Of a stretch of DNA of 46,237 nucleotides, positions 26,165 through 36,085 are shown piece by piece. The notes beneath the pieces were generated by a model. It saw only the letters and a list, made by a program, of their open reading frames with translations. It did not search any database and had not been told where the DNA came from. Source of the DNA: Clostridiales bacterium (GTDB lineage: Bacteria; Bacillota; Clostridia; Oscillospirales; CAG-272); NCBI GenBank assembly GCA_022791685.1, contig JAAVZO010000019.1:1-46237 (forward strand), in the 5' to 3' direction. The position numbers and the translations under genes are program-made. Numbering within the stretch: the stretch's first letter is position 1; each line of letters opens with the position of its first letter.

Positions 26165-26209
26165 AAAAGTCAAAATGAGGGCAAATCAGCATAAATGTTG
26201 ATTTGCCCT
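26165..26209 (-). terminator. Terminator of the second solute-binding lipoprotein
   Basis: A 13-bp stem, AGGGCAAATCAGC with GTTGATTTGCCCT (one G-U), has a 6-nt loop. On the minus strand it is followed by CATTTTGACTTTTT. It begins ~25 bp after the stop. Confidence 0.8.
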
Positions 26210-26234
26210 AACAATTTGTTCATTCAATTGAGTA

Positions 26235-27674
26235 TTACCAATTTTCTACAAGCGATTCGACAGTGGCATCAATTGACGGTTGAAGAGATGCTATTGTTGA
26301 CGACAGTTGAGCGTCGTTTAAAATTACGCTTTTTAATCTTGAGCATACGCCGCCGAAATCGTAAAGCGCATTGAAGTCGATATAAGCGCTGTCGAAGATT
26401 ATATCTACCATCTGCGTGGATTGCTCGTCTCGCATTGCCTTTGCTTTCAAAAGCAGCTCATAGCACTGCGGACGCACATTTTTGTACGAATAATACGCTA
26501 ACGCCTCGGTTACAAGTCCCACATATTCGAAGTCTGCATTTGCGGGGACTCCAATAAAGCAGGCGTTCCATGCGTTTAACAGCGAATGATAATTTTCCTG
26601 ATCCTCATCATATTTTGCGAGCGGTGCGACTATGAAATCGCTTTGCATATTTCGAAGCGTGTCAAGCTGTGCCGAGCTTAAAAAGTGCTGTATCACGATA
26701 GCGCGGTCATCAACAAATGTCTGATTAACAACATTGTCCTGTGATGTACCATAATTTACGCCATTTACTACAAGTTTTTTCAGCTTTTCTACAGCGTTTA
26801 TGGTTTTCTCATTGTTAAGCTCTACCTTGATTCCATCGGCAGTGTTTTCACATAGGTCGACTCCGGCTCCTGTCAGAAGCGCGTTTGAAGTCAGCACGTC
26901 GCCTAAATGAAGATATCCGAAGAAATCGTTATCAATGTGCATCTTTCCGTCGTTGTCAATGTCTTGATCGAATGCTTTCACCATTTCGGCAAGACGGTCT
27001 ATCGTCCATTTGCCTTCAAGTACAAGTGAGCATATATCATCTTCGATATTATAGTCTTCGAGAAGGTTTGTGTTGATGAATAGCGCGGCTGGCGAAATAT
27101 AAAGCACTGGAGATATATCGCCGGAGGTATAATACATTTTTCCATTGATTTGAAGGCTGTCATATAACAGGCTGCTCCACCAGCTTTCACTCAGAGACAG
27201 ACTCTGAATATCCATAAGATTAGCGAGTACGCCTTCATTAGCTATGGTGCCTAATGCTCCGCCGAGAATAGTTGAAAGACAGAGATCATACTCCCTATCG
27301 TCGGCGAGTACAGAATTTTTGAGCTTTCCTGTACCATCGTGTGCATTTTCCTGCACATACTCAATATCTATATTGTATAGATTCTCGATATACATTTCAC
27401 GCCTATATAGTGCGTCGTTTACGATTTCACCGTTTTCTGAATCGTCGGGGATGTTTCTCTGAGAAGGGTAGTCGTTTGCGTCGAGAATTGTAAATGTGCG
27501 TCCTTCAAAGTTATTACTTCCAAGCTCTTGAATTCTATCTGGAGTAGTGTCAACCGCAGATGTATCATCCGTTGATGTGTCATTATCAACGGGATTGGTT
27601 GGCTTTTCATTGCCGCAGGAAAGCATTCCGCATATCAGCGAGGCAGTAAGAAGCAGTAGGATTATACGTTTCAT
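26235..27674 (-). CDS. Extracellular solute-binding lipoprotein (orphan, carbohydrate type)
   Basis: 479 residues. The signal peptide ends MLSC with lipid Cys20, then an Asp/Thr-rich linker to about 48. The body begins NFEGRTFTILD and shares with the 3768-5279 protein the segments GEIVNDALYRREMYIENLYNI, LEGKWTIDRLAEM and the C-terminal VRPQCYELLLKAKAMRDEQS. No permease genes adjoin it. It is transcribed from a good promoter opposite the AraC gene and ends in its own terminator before the GH106-like gene. It probably captures an oligosaccharide released by that locus (inference). Confidence 0.85.
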   Translation of the reverse strand: MKRIILLLLTASLICGMLSCGNEKPTNPVDNDTSTDDTSAVDTTPDRIQELGSNNFEGRTFTILDANDYPSQRNIPDDSENGEIVNDALYRREMYIENLYNIDIEYVQENAHDGTGKLKNSVLADDREYDLCLSTILGGALGTIANEGVLANLMDIQSLSLSESWWSSLLYDSLQINGKMYYTSGDISPVLYISPAALFINTNLLEDYNIEDDICSLVLEGKWTIDRLAEMVKAFDQDIDNDGKMHIDNDFFGYLHLGDVLTSNALLTGAGVDLCENTADGIKVELNNEKTINAVEKLKKLVVNGVNYGTSQDNVVNQTFVDDRAIVIQHFLSSAQLDTLRNMQSDFIVAPLAKYDEDQENYHSLLNAWNACFIGVPANADFEYVGLVTEALAYYSYKNVRPQCYELLLKAKAMRDEQSTQMVDIIFDSAYIDFNALYDFGGVCSRLKSVILNDAQLSSTIASLQPSIDATVESLVENW

Positions 27675-27741
27675 TGTATTTACCGATCCTTTTTAAAATT
27701 CAAAATCAGCTTGGCGCCATCAGCTACTTTGTACGTTTACT

Positions 27742-27770
27742 ATTATAGCACATGATATATTGATTGACAA
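27742..27770 (-). promoter_or_regulatory. Sigma-A promoter of the lipoprotein gene
   Basis: On the minus strand, TTGTCA (27770-27765) and TATAAT (27747-27742) with a 17-bp spacer. It is ~60 bp from the divergent AraC promoter, so one bound regulator could influence both. Confidence 0.75.
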
Positions 27771-27826
27771 TTAACGATATTATTGAAAACTTGCGCTATT
27801 TTACTGTATATGAAATAATATTTGTC

Positions 27827-27855
27827 TTTACATACATATAAAGTTGTGATATAAT
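27827..27855 (+). promoter_or_regulatory. Sigma-A promoter of the AraC-family gene
   Basis: TTTACA (27827-27832) and TATAAT (27850-27855) with a 17-bp spacer. The ribosome site AAGAGGG follows at 27881-27887. Confidence 0.75.
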
Positions 27856-27893
27856 ATATAATGATATATTTGCTTACCATAAGAGGGAATATT

Positions 27894-28793
27894 ATGTATG
27901 AATATAATAATATATTAAAGCTACACACTATGGCGTATATTTCACGTGACATTTATGATTTTGATATAGGAAGTTTTCCTAAATGGTTTAGAATGGAATA
28001 TCGGATAAATAATCTTCCGGTGGCTGCTCATCCGCATATGCACGAGAATCCGGAGTTTATCTATGTACTAAGCGGTGTATTTAATGTCTCAGTAGGCGAT
28101 GAAAGCTTTAGACTTAATCCCGGCGAGCTAATGGCAGCGTCTCCGTATACTGAACATAGTGCTACTGTAGCTCCGATCGGCAGGACAGAAATAATCTGTG
28201 TTACCCCGAATTTAAAATGCCTTTCGGGTTGCAGCAATCGAGTAAAAACATTTATAGATGAACTTCGAGAACAGAAGCAATACTTTCGCGCTCACATAAA
28301 TGTCGATAAGCCTTATATGGATGAGATTAGAGCACTTTTTATCCGAATAGGTGAATTAAGTGAACGGCAGGATGATTCGGTGGCGAATGATTTTGCGTTG
28401 ATGTCATGTATTTATGAGATTATGTCATGGCTGTACAAGCATGGATTGAGCGAGCATGTAAATTCTAAGTGCAATCCGGATTTAGAGTTTATTCACACAG
28501 TAACAAAATATATTGAAACAAATTATTGGCAGAAGCTTAGTACATCAAAAATTTGTGAGGATCTAAATTACAGCAAAAGCTATTTCTGTGCTCGGTTTAA
28601 GAAGACTTTTGGCGAGCCGTTTATGAATTATTTATGCAGATCTCGAATTGAACATTCAATGTTTTATGGGGAAAATCCGGATTTTACATTGTCTGATATT
28701 GCACGGCAGGTTGGATTTGAAGATTATTGCTATTTTTCGCATATGTTCCGTCGATATACTGGATTGTCTCCGCGTGAGTATTTCAAAAAATAA
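27894..28793 (+). CDS. AraC-family transcriptional regulator with cupin sensor domain
   Basis: The start is ATG 27894, seven bases after AAGAGGG; an upstream in-frame ATG at 27861 lies too close to the -10 element. 299 residues. The N-terminal cupin (about 30-110) has HPHMHENPEFIYVLSG and LNPGELMAASP. The C-terminal double helix-turn-helix (about 195-299) has LSTSKICEDLNYSKSYFCARFKK and the signature DIARQVGFEDYCYFSHMFRRYTG. Such proteins sense a sugar and activate uptake and degradation genes. It is divergent from the solute-binding lipoprotein and near the GH106-like gene, its most likely targets. Confidence 0.92.
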   Translation: MYEYNNILKLHTMAYISRDIYDFDIGSFPKWFRMEYRINNLPVAAHPHMHENPEFIYVLSGVFNVSVGDESFRLNPGELMAASPYTEHSATVAPIGRTEIICVTPNLKCLSGCSNRVKTFIDELREQKQYFRAHINVDKPYMDEIRALFIRIGELSERQDDSVANDFALMSCIYEIMSWLYKHGLSEHVNSKCNPDLEFIHTVTKYIETNYWQKLSTSKICEDLNYSKSYFCARFKKTFGEPFMNYLCRSRIEHSMFYGENPDFTLSDIARQVGFEDYCYFSHMFRRYTGLSPREYFKK

Positions 28794-28826
28794 AACCAGA
28801 CATCCATTTTGGATGTCTGGTTTTGT
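28792..28826. terminator. Bidirectional terminator
   Basis: A 14-bp perfect stem, AAAACCAGACATCC with GGATGTCTGGTTTT, has a 5-nt loop and serves as a shared stop between the AraC gene and leftward gdhA. Confidence 0.88.
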
Positions 28827-28858
28827 CTATTCGACTATATTTATACTAATATGCAATA

Positions 28859-30238
<1,380 letters not shown>

Positions 30239-30244
30239 TTATAT

Positions 30245-30290
30245 TGCTTTTACGCTGTTTAGCGCTTTGCAGCGTCGTTTAGCAGTGTAA
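30245..30290 (-). promoter_or_regulatory. gdhA leader with repeats and small hairpin
   Basis: In the gdhA sense strand the leader holds GCTAAAC twice, ~20 nt apart, around a CGCTG/CAGCG pairing. It lies between the start point (about 30299) and the ribosome site AAAGGAG. Function unknown; it could be an mRNA-stabilising 5' structure. Confidence 0.35.
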
Positions 30291-30305
30291 TTTATAGTGA
30301 TTACT

Positions 30306-30334
30306 ATTATACTATATTTTTGCAGATTTTGCAA
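30306..30334 (-). promoter_or_regulatory. Sigma-A promoter of gdhA
   Basis: On the minus strand, TTGCAA (30334-30329) and TATAAT (30311-30306) with a 17-bp spacer. Confidence 0.75.
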
Positions 30335-30482
30335 TATCTCAGAGAAAATTATTCAGTCTGAAAATGTAAATTATTTAATAATACGTAATTTATTGAATTT
30401 ACACAATATAAAGTAATTTATCCAAATAAATGCAAATATTTATAGTTAATGGAAATTATAAAATCAAATTGGAGTAATGATC

Positions 30483-32024
30483 ATGCTTTCAAATTCAAAG
30501 CGGCGTTTTTTTCTTAACGGGCTGATACTTACATCGACTTCGCTACTGATGAGATTTATCGGAGTGGCGTTTAATTCATTTGTTTCAAATAAGATCGGTG
30601 CGGACGGAATGGGACTATTTACGCTTATCATGAGCGTATATGGCTTTACTGTCACGGTCGCCTCATCTGGAGTAAATTTAGCGGCTACGCGGCTCTGCGC
30701 AGAAGCACGCGATGGTGTACATCGGCGAGCGGCGCTCAGACGATGTCTTGTGTATGCCGGAGTTTGCGGAACCATTGCGGCGTGCGGGCTTGGTTTTGGC
30801 GCAGATTTCGTTGCAGTAAAGCTGCTCGGTGACGAACGTTGTACAGCATCACTGAGACTGCTGGCGGTCAGTATGCCGTTTATTGCATTGTCGAATGTGC
30901 TGCATGGCTATTTCTCAGCGACCCGCAAGATAGCTCGCAGTTCGGCAACTCAGATATTTGAGCAGCTGTTTAAAATTTTTGTGACTACATGGGGACTTCT
31001 ATATCTCGTACCGGATGGGATCGAATATGCCTGCATGGCACTTGTCGGCGGTGGCGCGCTTGCCGAAACTGTGTCATTTTTGATGGCGCTTATTTGTTAT
31101 CTTGTCGACAGAGAGAAAAGGAGCGCAATATCTAATAATGAAGAGAATATAACGTCGAATGAAAAGTCGGCGCTGACACGTGAATTGTTTGGAATCACGC
31201 TGCCGATTGCTGCGGCGGCATACGTCCGTTCGGCGCTTACTACGCTTGAGCATATACTGATACCGCGCGGACTGCGAAAAAATCCGGCGACGAGTGCAAA
31301 CGCACTCGCCGCCTACGGTATTCTATGCGGTATGGTAATGCCGGTCATAATGCTGCCGACTGCATTTCTATATTCCTTCACCGGACTGCTTGTGCCTGAA
31401 TATGCCGAAGCGAAGGTCTGCGGTGATTCTGAGCGGGTTGGAAGAATGACATCACGTGCACTTGGACTTACACTGATATACTCGATAGGCTGCGCCGGAT
31501 TGATGTTATGCTTTTCGAACGAGCTCGGAATGCTGATATACGGAAATTATGACGCTGGCGAATTTATTCGCATTATGGCACCGCTGATACCTGTGATGTA
31601 CCTCGATCATGCAGTCGACGCTATGCTGAAGGGACTCGGCGAGCAGCTCTATTCGATGAAGGTAAACATACTCGACGCGGCACTGAGCGCACTGCTTGTA
31701 TTTCTGCTGTGCAGCCGTATCGGAATATACGGATACGTCGTCACGATATACATAAGTGAGCTTGTGAATGCGTCACTTAGTATCGCCAGACTGCTCAAAG
31801 CGATAGATTTTCGCTCGAAACTGTTTGGCTGGCTGGTGCAGCCGCTTATCTGTATATCTTTATCTATCGCATTTGTGCAGCTCATAATGCCTCGTAGTCT
31901 CAACTGGGGTTCACTTATATGCCGGATTCTTACTGCAACAGCAATATATATCTGTCTTATCGCTGTTCCGAAACGCAGAAAATCTAAATCGCCGGACAGA
32001 GTCAAAGCTTTCGCTCGACGATAG
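30483..32024 (+). CDS. spoVB: SpoVB-like lipid-linked oligosaccharide flippase (MOP superfamily)
   Basis: I start at ATG 30483 (MLSNSKRR), eight bases after TTGGAG; the ATG at 30477 is too close. 513 residues, close to SpoVB's usual length, with about 14 predicted helices. The opening LNGLILTSTSLLMRFIGVAFNSFVSNKIGADGMGLFTLI is the family pattern, with further matches in YFSATRKIARSSATQIFEQ and TAFLYSFTGLLVPEYAEA. SpoVB and its relatives flip lipid-linked precursors for spore cortex or envelope polymers. Which member this is remains open. The 3' end overlaps the convergent membrane-protein gene by 23 bp, and no terminator separates them. Confidence 0.82.
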   Translation: MLSNSKRRFFLNGLILTSTSLLMRFIGVAFNSFVSNKIGADGMGLFTLIMSVYGFTVTVASSGVNLAATRLCAEARDGVHRRAALRRCLVYAGVCGTIAACGLGFGADFVAVKLLGDERCTASLRLLAVSMPFIALSNVLHGYFSATRKIARSSATQIFEQLFKIFVTTWGLLYLVPDGIEYACMALVGGGALAETVSFLMALICYLVDREKRSAISNNEENITSNEKSALTRELFGITLPIAAAAYVRSALTTLEHILIPRGLRKNPATSANALAAYGILCGMVMPVIMLPTAFLYSFTGLLVPEYAEAKVCGDSERVGRMTSRALGLTLIYSIGCAGLMLCFSNELGMLIYGNYDAGEFIRIMAPLIPVMYLDHAVDAMLKGLGEQLYSMKVNILDAALSALLVFLLCSRIGIYGYVVTIYISELVNASLSIARLLKAIDFRSKLFGWLVQPLICISLSIAFVQLIMPRSLNWGSLICRILTATAIYICLIAVPKRRKSKSPDRVKAFARR

Positions 32025-33441
32025 AACGAATCTTTGTAAGCGTCGCTTCGGCGAGTACCGGATCGGCACTTTTTTCGGCATATTTTATTTGTTCAATGAT
32101 GTCTGTGATTTCATCTATCGAGTCGGAAAATATGTATGCTTTTATCTTATCTGCACGTTCACGAGGTGTATCCGTAGTTTTTATGGCAGTGTTTATCTGC
32201 GATAATATGTTCACCATGACTATATACGAATAACTCAGCTTTTCTTCATATGTCTTCATCGACGCGAGCTCGCTGTTGAATTCGCGCAGAGTGACAGTAT
32301 GCTTGACATGAGCATAGGACCTGTTTTTATTAGGCTTAGTGACGTTCTCGACCGAATCGCGGTAGTTGATCTCTATCTCGCGGGCTTCTGGAGTGTATTT
32401 TTCAACGCTCATAAACATCGCGATAAAGTCGTCAAGCAATTGCTTCAGTGATTTGAGAAATGACTTTACAGCTCCGCTGCGTGCGAATACTACCAGCATT
32501 ATAACGCTGAGCAGAATAAATATAAATGCTCCGAACGAGAACATATTTGTCATCTTGCCGCCGAATACTCCGTTGGTTACCTCTTGTGATACTTGGTCGA
32601 CATGATTCGGTCTATTCGGTTGTTTATAGCCGACTATCCAAAGCAGCACCGAATAAAATATCAGCCGAAGCAGCATATATAGTCCGTTAATGACGATAAA
32701 TGCGAATATTCCGAAAAACGCCGCCAATACAAGGCATAACAATACCATACGCATATTTGAAAGTCTGCCAGATGGAGTAAGCTTGACTATCGCAGCATTT
32801 CCATATGTGCGGATTATATAGCTTTGATTCAGAATGATGATTGAGCAGATGGCAAATATGATGAAGAATGGCGCGATATTTGACGGATTGTTTCCGAACA
32901 TTATCATAAGAACTGCACTAAGTCCGCTGATGGCAAGATAATACAGCATACGATCCATCGAAATTATCCGGTAATACGGAAAAAATTGAATGTATATGCC
33001 AGCAAATGCCGCGATTATGAATGTAAGCGTACATAGTATCGGTGCGAGGGATTGCTCGTCATAGTACACGATTTGTCCATTGAGCGACATTTTCTGCAAT
33101 AGCTTGTGTATTCCACTGTTTAGCAGCACCGCAAGCAGCATTTCAAATGATGCTGTCGGTATTGCATACGGAAGGTGGAAATATTTTACGTTTCCTTCCC
33201 ATGAGTAGTCGACTGACTTTTTATGCTTGAGCAGCTTCAGCAGCAGTCCCTGAATTGCGAATCCGCTGAAAAAACCGAATATCACAGGCAGCATAAGGAT
33301 GTACACCATCCATCCTGTGAATAAAGCTGCAACTTCAAGCACTACCATTAGTACGGCGAGTGCGGCGATAAATTTGCAAAGCAGGTCGACTGAGCTTGAT
33401 TTTGAAAGCAGAGGGAGCTTTATATTTGATTTTTCTTTCAT
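32002..33441 (-). CDS. Multi-TM membrane protein of the MoxR/DUF58 operon
   Basis: 479 residues. About nine to ten helices fall in residues 20-335, with a polar linker (about 285-305) before the last helix. A cytoplasmic helical C-terminal tail (about 355-479) includes EIEINYRDSVENV and TPRERADKIKAYIF, like the C-terminus of DUF4129-type partners. Its ATG overlaps the DUF58 stop by one base (TAATG), with GGAGG just upstream, so translation is coupled. In other genomes this third gene encodes a transglutaminase-like or DUF4129 protein of unknown function; I see no transglutaminase triad. It is the last gene of the operon and runs 23 bp into the convergent flippase gene. Confidence 0.75.
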   Translation of the reverse strand: MKEKSNIKLPLLSKSSSVDLLCKFIAALAVLMVVLEVAALFTGWMVYILMLPVIFGFFSGFAIQGLLLKLLKHKKSVDYSWEGNVKYFHLPYAIPTASFEMLLAVLLNSGIHKLLQKMSLNGQIVYYDEQSLAPILCTLTFIIAAFAGIYIQFFPYYRIISMDRMLYYLAISGLSAVLMIMFGNNPSNIAPFFIIFAICSIIILNQSYIIRTYGNAAIVKLTPSGRLSNMRMVLLCLVLAAFFGIFAFIVINGLYMLLRLIFYSVLLWIVGYKQPNRPNHVDQVSQEVTNGVFGGKMTNMFSFGAFIFILLSVIMLVVFARSGAVKSFLKSLKQLLDDFIAMFMSVEKYTPEAREIEINYRDSVENVTKPNKNRSYAHVKHTVTLREFNSELASMKTYEEKLSYSYIVMVNILSQINTAIKTTDTPRERADKIKAYIFSDSIDEITDIIEQIKYAEKSADPVLAEATLTKIRSIVERKL

Positions 33442-34661
33442 TATAGACCTCCCACCTTGTATGAATCGAAATATGTGCGGTAAAATACTTTTACATTTTC
33501 CGGAACTTTAGCAACTCCACGATTCGATATCGTAACATAGAATATTACTTCTATTCCATGCTTTTTCATTTCACGGTGAAAATTCAGTGTCCGCCCATCG
33601 AGCACTGATGTGACGAGCGTAATGTTGCCGTTTTCCGTGAATCGCATTGGGTCTTCGAGGATATAGTCGAGCATATTCTCGAGTGGCATTGAGTATCTCA
33701 TCTCGAGCCTTGCAAGCACGCGCATTGCATCGAGTATACCAGATTTTCCGGTGAATTTTGGTGTTACCATTATCTTCGAGCCAGTCTCGTCGTCGCCAGC
33801 GATGAAGTCGCTGTGTATGGTCTCTGGCGGTGTATTTACGATCAATCGAGCAGGCGTATTGTCACGTGCGAGACGTTCAAGCAGTGTCGCGGCGACGGTG
33901 ATGTTATATTCGATGAATTCGGGATTTGCCGGGATCTCAGCGTCTCGCTCAATTATGTGCGAGCACATATTGAGTATGATGTTCGACTGCACCTTTTGGA
34001 TGTAGTCCTCGATGTTTACCATCAAATGTCCGTGCGTAGCTGAAAGCTTCCAGTTTATCTTATTCATCGGGTCGAGTGGGGTATAATCTCTTGCTCCGCT
34101 TCGGAGCAGCGGGTCGGTCAGCAGACTGCGGTTAGTTATAACGTCTCCTGAAAAATATTGTGTTGAGGTAAAATCTCGTTCAAGGTCGACTGAATGCGGC
34201 AGCACTGTAACAGTCGTGAATTTACTCTTCGGAACGAGAAGCTCGGTAGAAATTGCATTGAATCCGATGAGGTCGTTTAAGACGATAACAGCGTCACCGA
34301 GTGAGTAGACACCACGCTTTTTACATGAGATACGCCAACGGCGCTTGATTCGCTGACGGCCTTTCATTACAAACATACTCTCGATAGAATTTGCGAATGT
34401 ATCTCGCATTTTGCCGTTTTCGGTTACGGCAAGACGGAATGCTAATCCCTCAGGAAGCTTTGTCAGCACCTTTACATATGGCAGAGGCAGTATCTTTTCG
34501 TTCGACAGCTCCTCGAACATATACAGGTCATCGCCGACAGTAACTTCGCTTGAGTCGAGAGACACGTGGTATTTAAGCTCGCTGAATGCGCGCTTTTTGA
34601 ATATCCGCTTTTGCACGAAATAAGCTGCGAACAAAACTAATATTACAGCGAAAAACAGCAT
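33441..34661 (-). CDS. DUF58 domain protein
   Basis: 406 residues. One N-terminal membrane helix (2-18) is followed by a beta-domain (about 28-170) and the DUF58 region. It carries the hallmark SGARDYTPLDPMNKINW (R-x-Y-x3-D-x4-I-x-W). A von Willebrand A-like fold is known for the family. DUF58 proteins accompany MoxR ATPases and are thought to work with them in membrane-protein maturation or envelope stress. Here it follows the MoxR gene by ~30 bp with AAGGAG, and overlaps the next start. The precise role is unknown. Confidence 0.88.
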   Translation of the reverse strand: MLFFAVILVLFAAYFVQKRIFKKRAFSELKYHVSLDSSEVTVGDDLYMFEELSNEKILPLPYVKVLTKLPEGLAFRLAVTENGKMRDTFANSIESMFVMKGRQRIKRRWRISCKKRGVYSLGDAVIVLNDLIGFNAISTELLVPKSKFTTVTVLPHSVDLERDFTSTQYFSGDVITNRSLLTDPLLRSGARDYTPLDPMNKINWKLSATHGHLMVNIEDYIQKVQSNIILNMCSHIIERDAEIPANPEFIEYNITVAATLLERLARDNTPARLIVNTPPETIHSDFIAGDDETGSKIMVTPKFTGKSGILDAMRVLARLEMRYSMPLENMLDYILEDPMRFTENGNITLVTSVLDGRTLNFHREMKKHGIEVIFYVTISNRGVAKVPENVKVFYRTYFDSYKVGGL

Positions 34662-34691
34662 AGATATATCTCCTTATTATTCATAAGGCGG

Positions 34692-35630
34692 TTATTCTAC
34701 CGGGACGGGAATCGAGTCTACGATGTAATCGATTATATTTTCGCTTGCTTCGGTTATGCGGAGCGAGCTTTGTGACGCAGTGATTATACGGTGTGCGAGT
34801 ACCGGAGCTGCGACGCTTTTTACATCGTCCGGCAGCACGAAATCACGTCCCGAAACAGCAGCATAAGTCTGAGATGCACGCATCAGTGCGAGCGTACCGC
34901 GCGGAGAGACTCCGAGACGAATCCGATCGCTCTCACGTGTAGCGGTGATTATTTTGACTATGTAGTCACTGACACGGTCGCTGACATGTACACTTCGAAC
35001 TTCGCGCTGAGCTGACGCGATATCCTCTTTATTGCAGACACTCGGTAGTGTCATGAGAGGACTTTCGACGGCGTGACCGGCGAGTATCGCTTTTTCTGAG
35101 GTGAAGTCTGGATATCCAAGGGTCAGCTTCATAAGAAAGCGGTCGATCTGAGCTTCCGGAAGCGGGAATGTGCCCTGCGATTCTATCGGGTTCTCAGTTG
35201 CGATAACGAAGAACGGATCGTCAAGCTGATAGCTTACGCCGTCAACTGTTACCTGACGCTCTTCCATCGCTTCGAGAAGCGCTGATTGTGTGCGCGGTGT
35301 TGTACGGTTTATCTCGTCGGCGATGACTATATTCGAGAATACCGGACCGCGCCTGAATATGAAATTGCAGGTCTTCTGGTCGAAGTAGTTGATTCCGGTG
35401 ATGTCGCTCGGCAGCAGATCGGGCGTGAACTGGATCCGCTTTACTTCGCCGTTTATTGACTTTGCGAGTGCTTTTGCGAGACTGGTTTTGCCGGTTCCGG
35501 GAATATCGTCGAGAAGGATATGTCCTCCGGCGAGCAATGCAGTTACGACGAGCTTTACCTGATGTTTTTTACCGTAGATAACCTTTTCGATGTTTTCAAT
35601 AATTCCATCGGTGAGAGTTTGGACATTCAT
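34692..35630 (-). CDS. MoxR-family AAA+ ATPase
   Basis: 312 residues. Walker A is DIPGTGKTS (42-50) and Walker B IVIADEINR (101-109). Sensor 1 is VIATENPIESQGTFPLPEAQIDRF, the MoxR diagnostic stretch, and the lid motif is GVSPRGTLALMRA. MoxR proteins are hexameric chaperone-like ATPases that work on a co-encoded partner with a VWA-like domain. This is the first gene of the three-gene operon, transcribed from a consensus promoter (35677-35705). Confidence 0.93.
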   Translation of the reverse strand: MNVQTLTDGIIENIEKVIYGKKHQVKLVVTALLAGGHILLDDIPGTGKTSLAKALAKSINGEVKRIQFTPDLLPSDITGINYFDQKTCNFIFRRGPVFSNIVIADEINRTTPRTQSALLEAMEERQVTVDGVSYQLDDPFFVIATENPIESQGTFPLPEAQIDRFLMKLTLGYPDFTSEKAILAGHAVESPLMTLPSVCNKEDIASAQREVRSVHVSDRVSDYIVKIITATRESDRIRLGVSPRGTLALMRASQTYAAVSGRDFVLPDDVKSVAAPVLAHRIITASQSSLRITEASENIIDYIVDSIPVPVE

Positions 35631-35676
35631 GACAAGTATTCCTTTCTGTTTATGGATTATTTATGTTGCTGATTCA

Positions 35677-35705
35677 ATTATATCATACGTTCATATGATT
35701 GTCAA
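35677..35705 (-). promoter_or_regulatory. Sigma-A promoter of the MoxR operon
   Basis: On the minus strand, TTGACA (35705-35700) and TATAAT (35682-35677) with a 17-bp spacer that begins ATCATATGA and ends TATGA. It is nearly the same as the promoter at 36476-36504 (26 of 29 bases). Confidence 0.92.
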
Positions 35706-35804
35706 GTGGTATTTATATATTTTTTTAAATATTTTCCTGAGTGCGAAATTTCAAATCCGTTTGTAAAAAATCTTCGGAAATTTTGATTATAAATGAATTT
35801 TCTA

Positions 35805-35833
35805 TTGATTTTTCCGAGAATATGTATTATAAT
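35805..35833 (+). promoter_or_regulatory. Sigma-A promoter of the leader RNA/CD3324-family gene
   Basis: TTGATT (35805-35810) and TATAAT (35828-35833) with a 17-bp spacer. The predicted start is near 35840, ~245 nt ahead of the CD3324-family ATG. Confidence 0.78.
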
Positions 35834-35837
35834 ATAG

Positions 35838-36085
35838 GTGCAGCATCCACCAAGCTGCAAACATTTTCTTAAATGTAAATAAATTACGAAAGGAGTGGTT
35901 TTCAAATGACGAATAAAAAGGTGATTTTGGTATAATCCCGGGTTGAAAATCTCCTTTTGAGGGTCTCCTCTTGGAGAATGCGATCCGCGAGTTATACCGC
36001 TCTCGCGGAGGCTTTTAAGTAAGCCTCCCGGGAGTAAATTCGGACAGCTTTAACCGAGTGTATGTGTAACGAGAGGAGAGCAATT
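35838..36085 (+). ncRNA. Structured 5' leader RNA of the CD3324-family gene
   Basis: ~245 nt with no long ORF. Pairings, in order: TGCAGC/GCTGCA (35839-35859); ACATTT/AAATGT (35861-35876); the 9-codon ORF (35906-35935); outer TCCCGGG/CCCGGGA (35936-35942 with 36027-36033); TCTCC/GGAGA (35964-35977); TCCGCGAG/CTCGCGGA (35984-36009); GGAGGCTT/AAGCCTCC (36007-36028); ATTCGG/CCGAGT (36038-36059). The last two strong hairpins share bases 36007-36009, so they compete. TCTCCTC (35964-35970) is a perfect complement of the ribosome site GAGGAGA (36073-36079). This is the architecture of an attenuator or riboswitch-like element. I do not recognise a known class. Confidence 0.65.
35906..35935 (+). CDS. 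Putative leader peptide (9 aa, MTNKKVILV)
   Basis: An ATG with AGGAG ten bases upstream opens nine codons and a TAA, inside the structured leader and just before the outer stem (35936). The short ORF, good ribosome site and adjacent competing hairpins resemble translation-controlled leader peptides of resistance and biosynthetic genes. The peptide is basic then aliphatic. Translation is inferred, not shown. Confidence 0.5.
   Translation: MTNKKVILV

Noticed and set aside
35928..35936. Extended -10 box (TGGTATAAT) at the end of the mini-ORF as the main promoter
   Set aside because: No -35 element at the right distance, while a full 17-bp-spaced promoter lies at 35805-35833. A secondary start here cannot be excluded.
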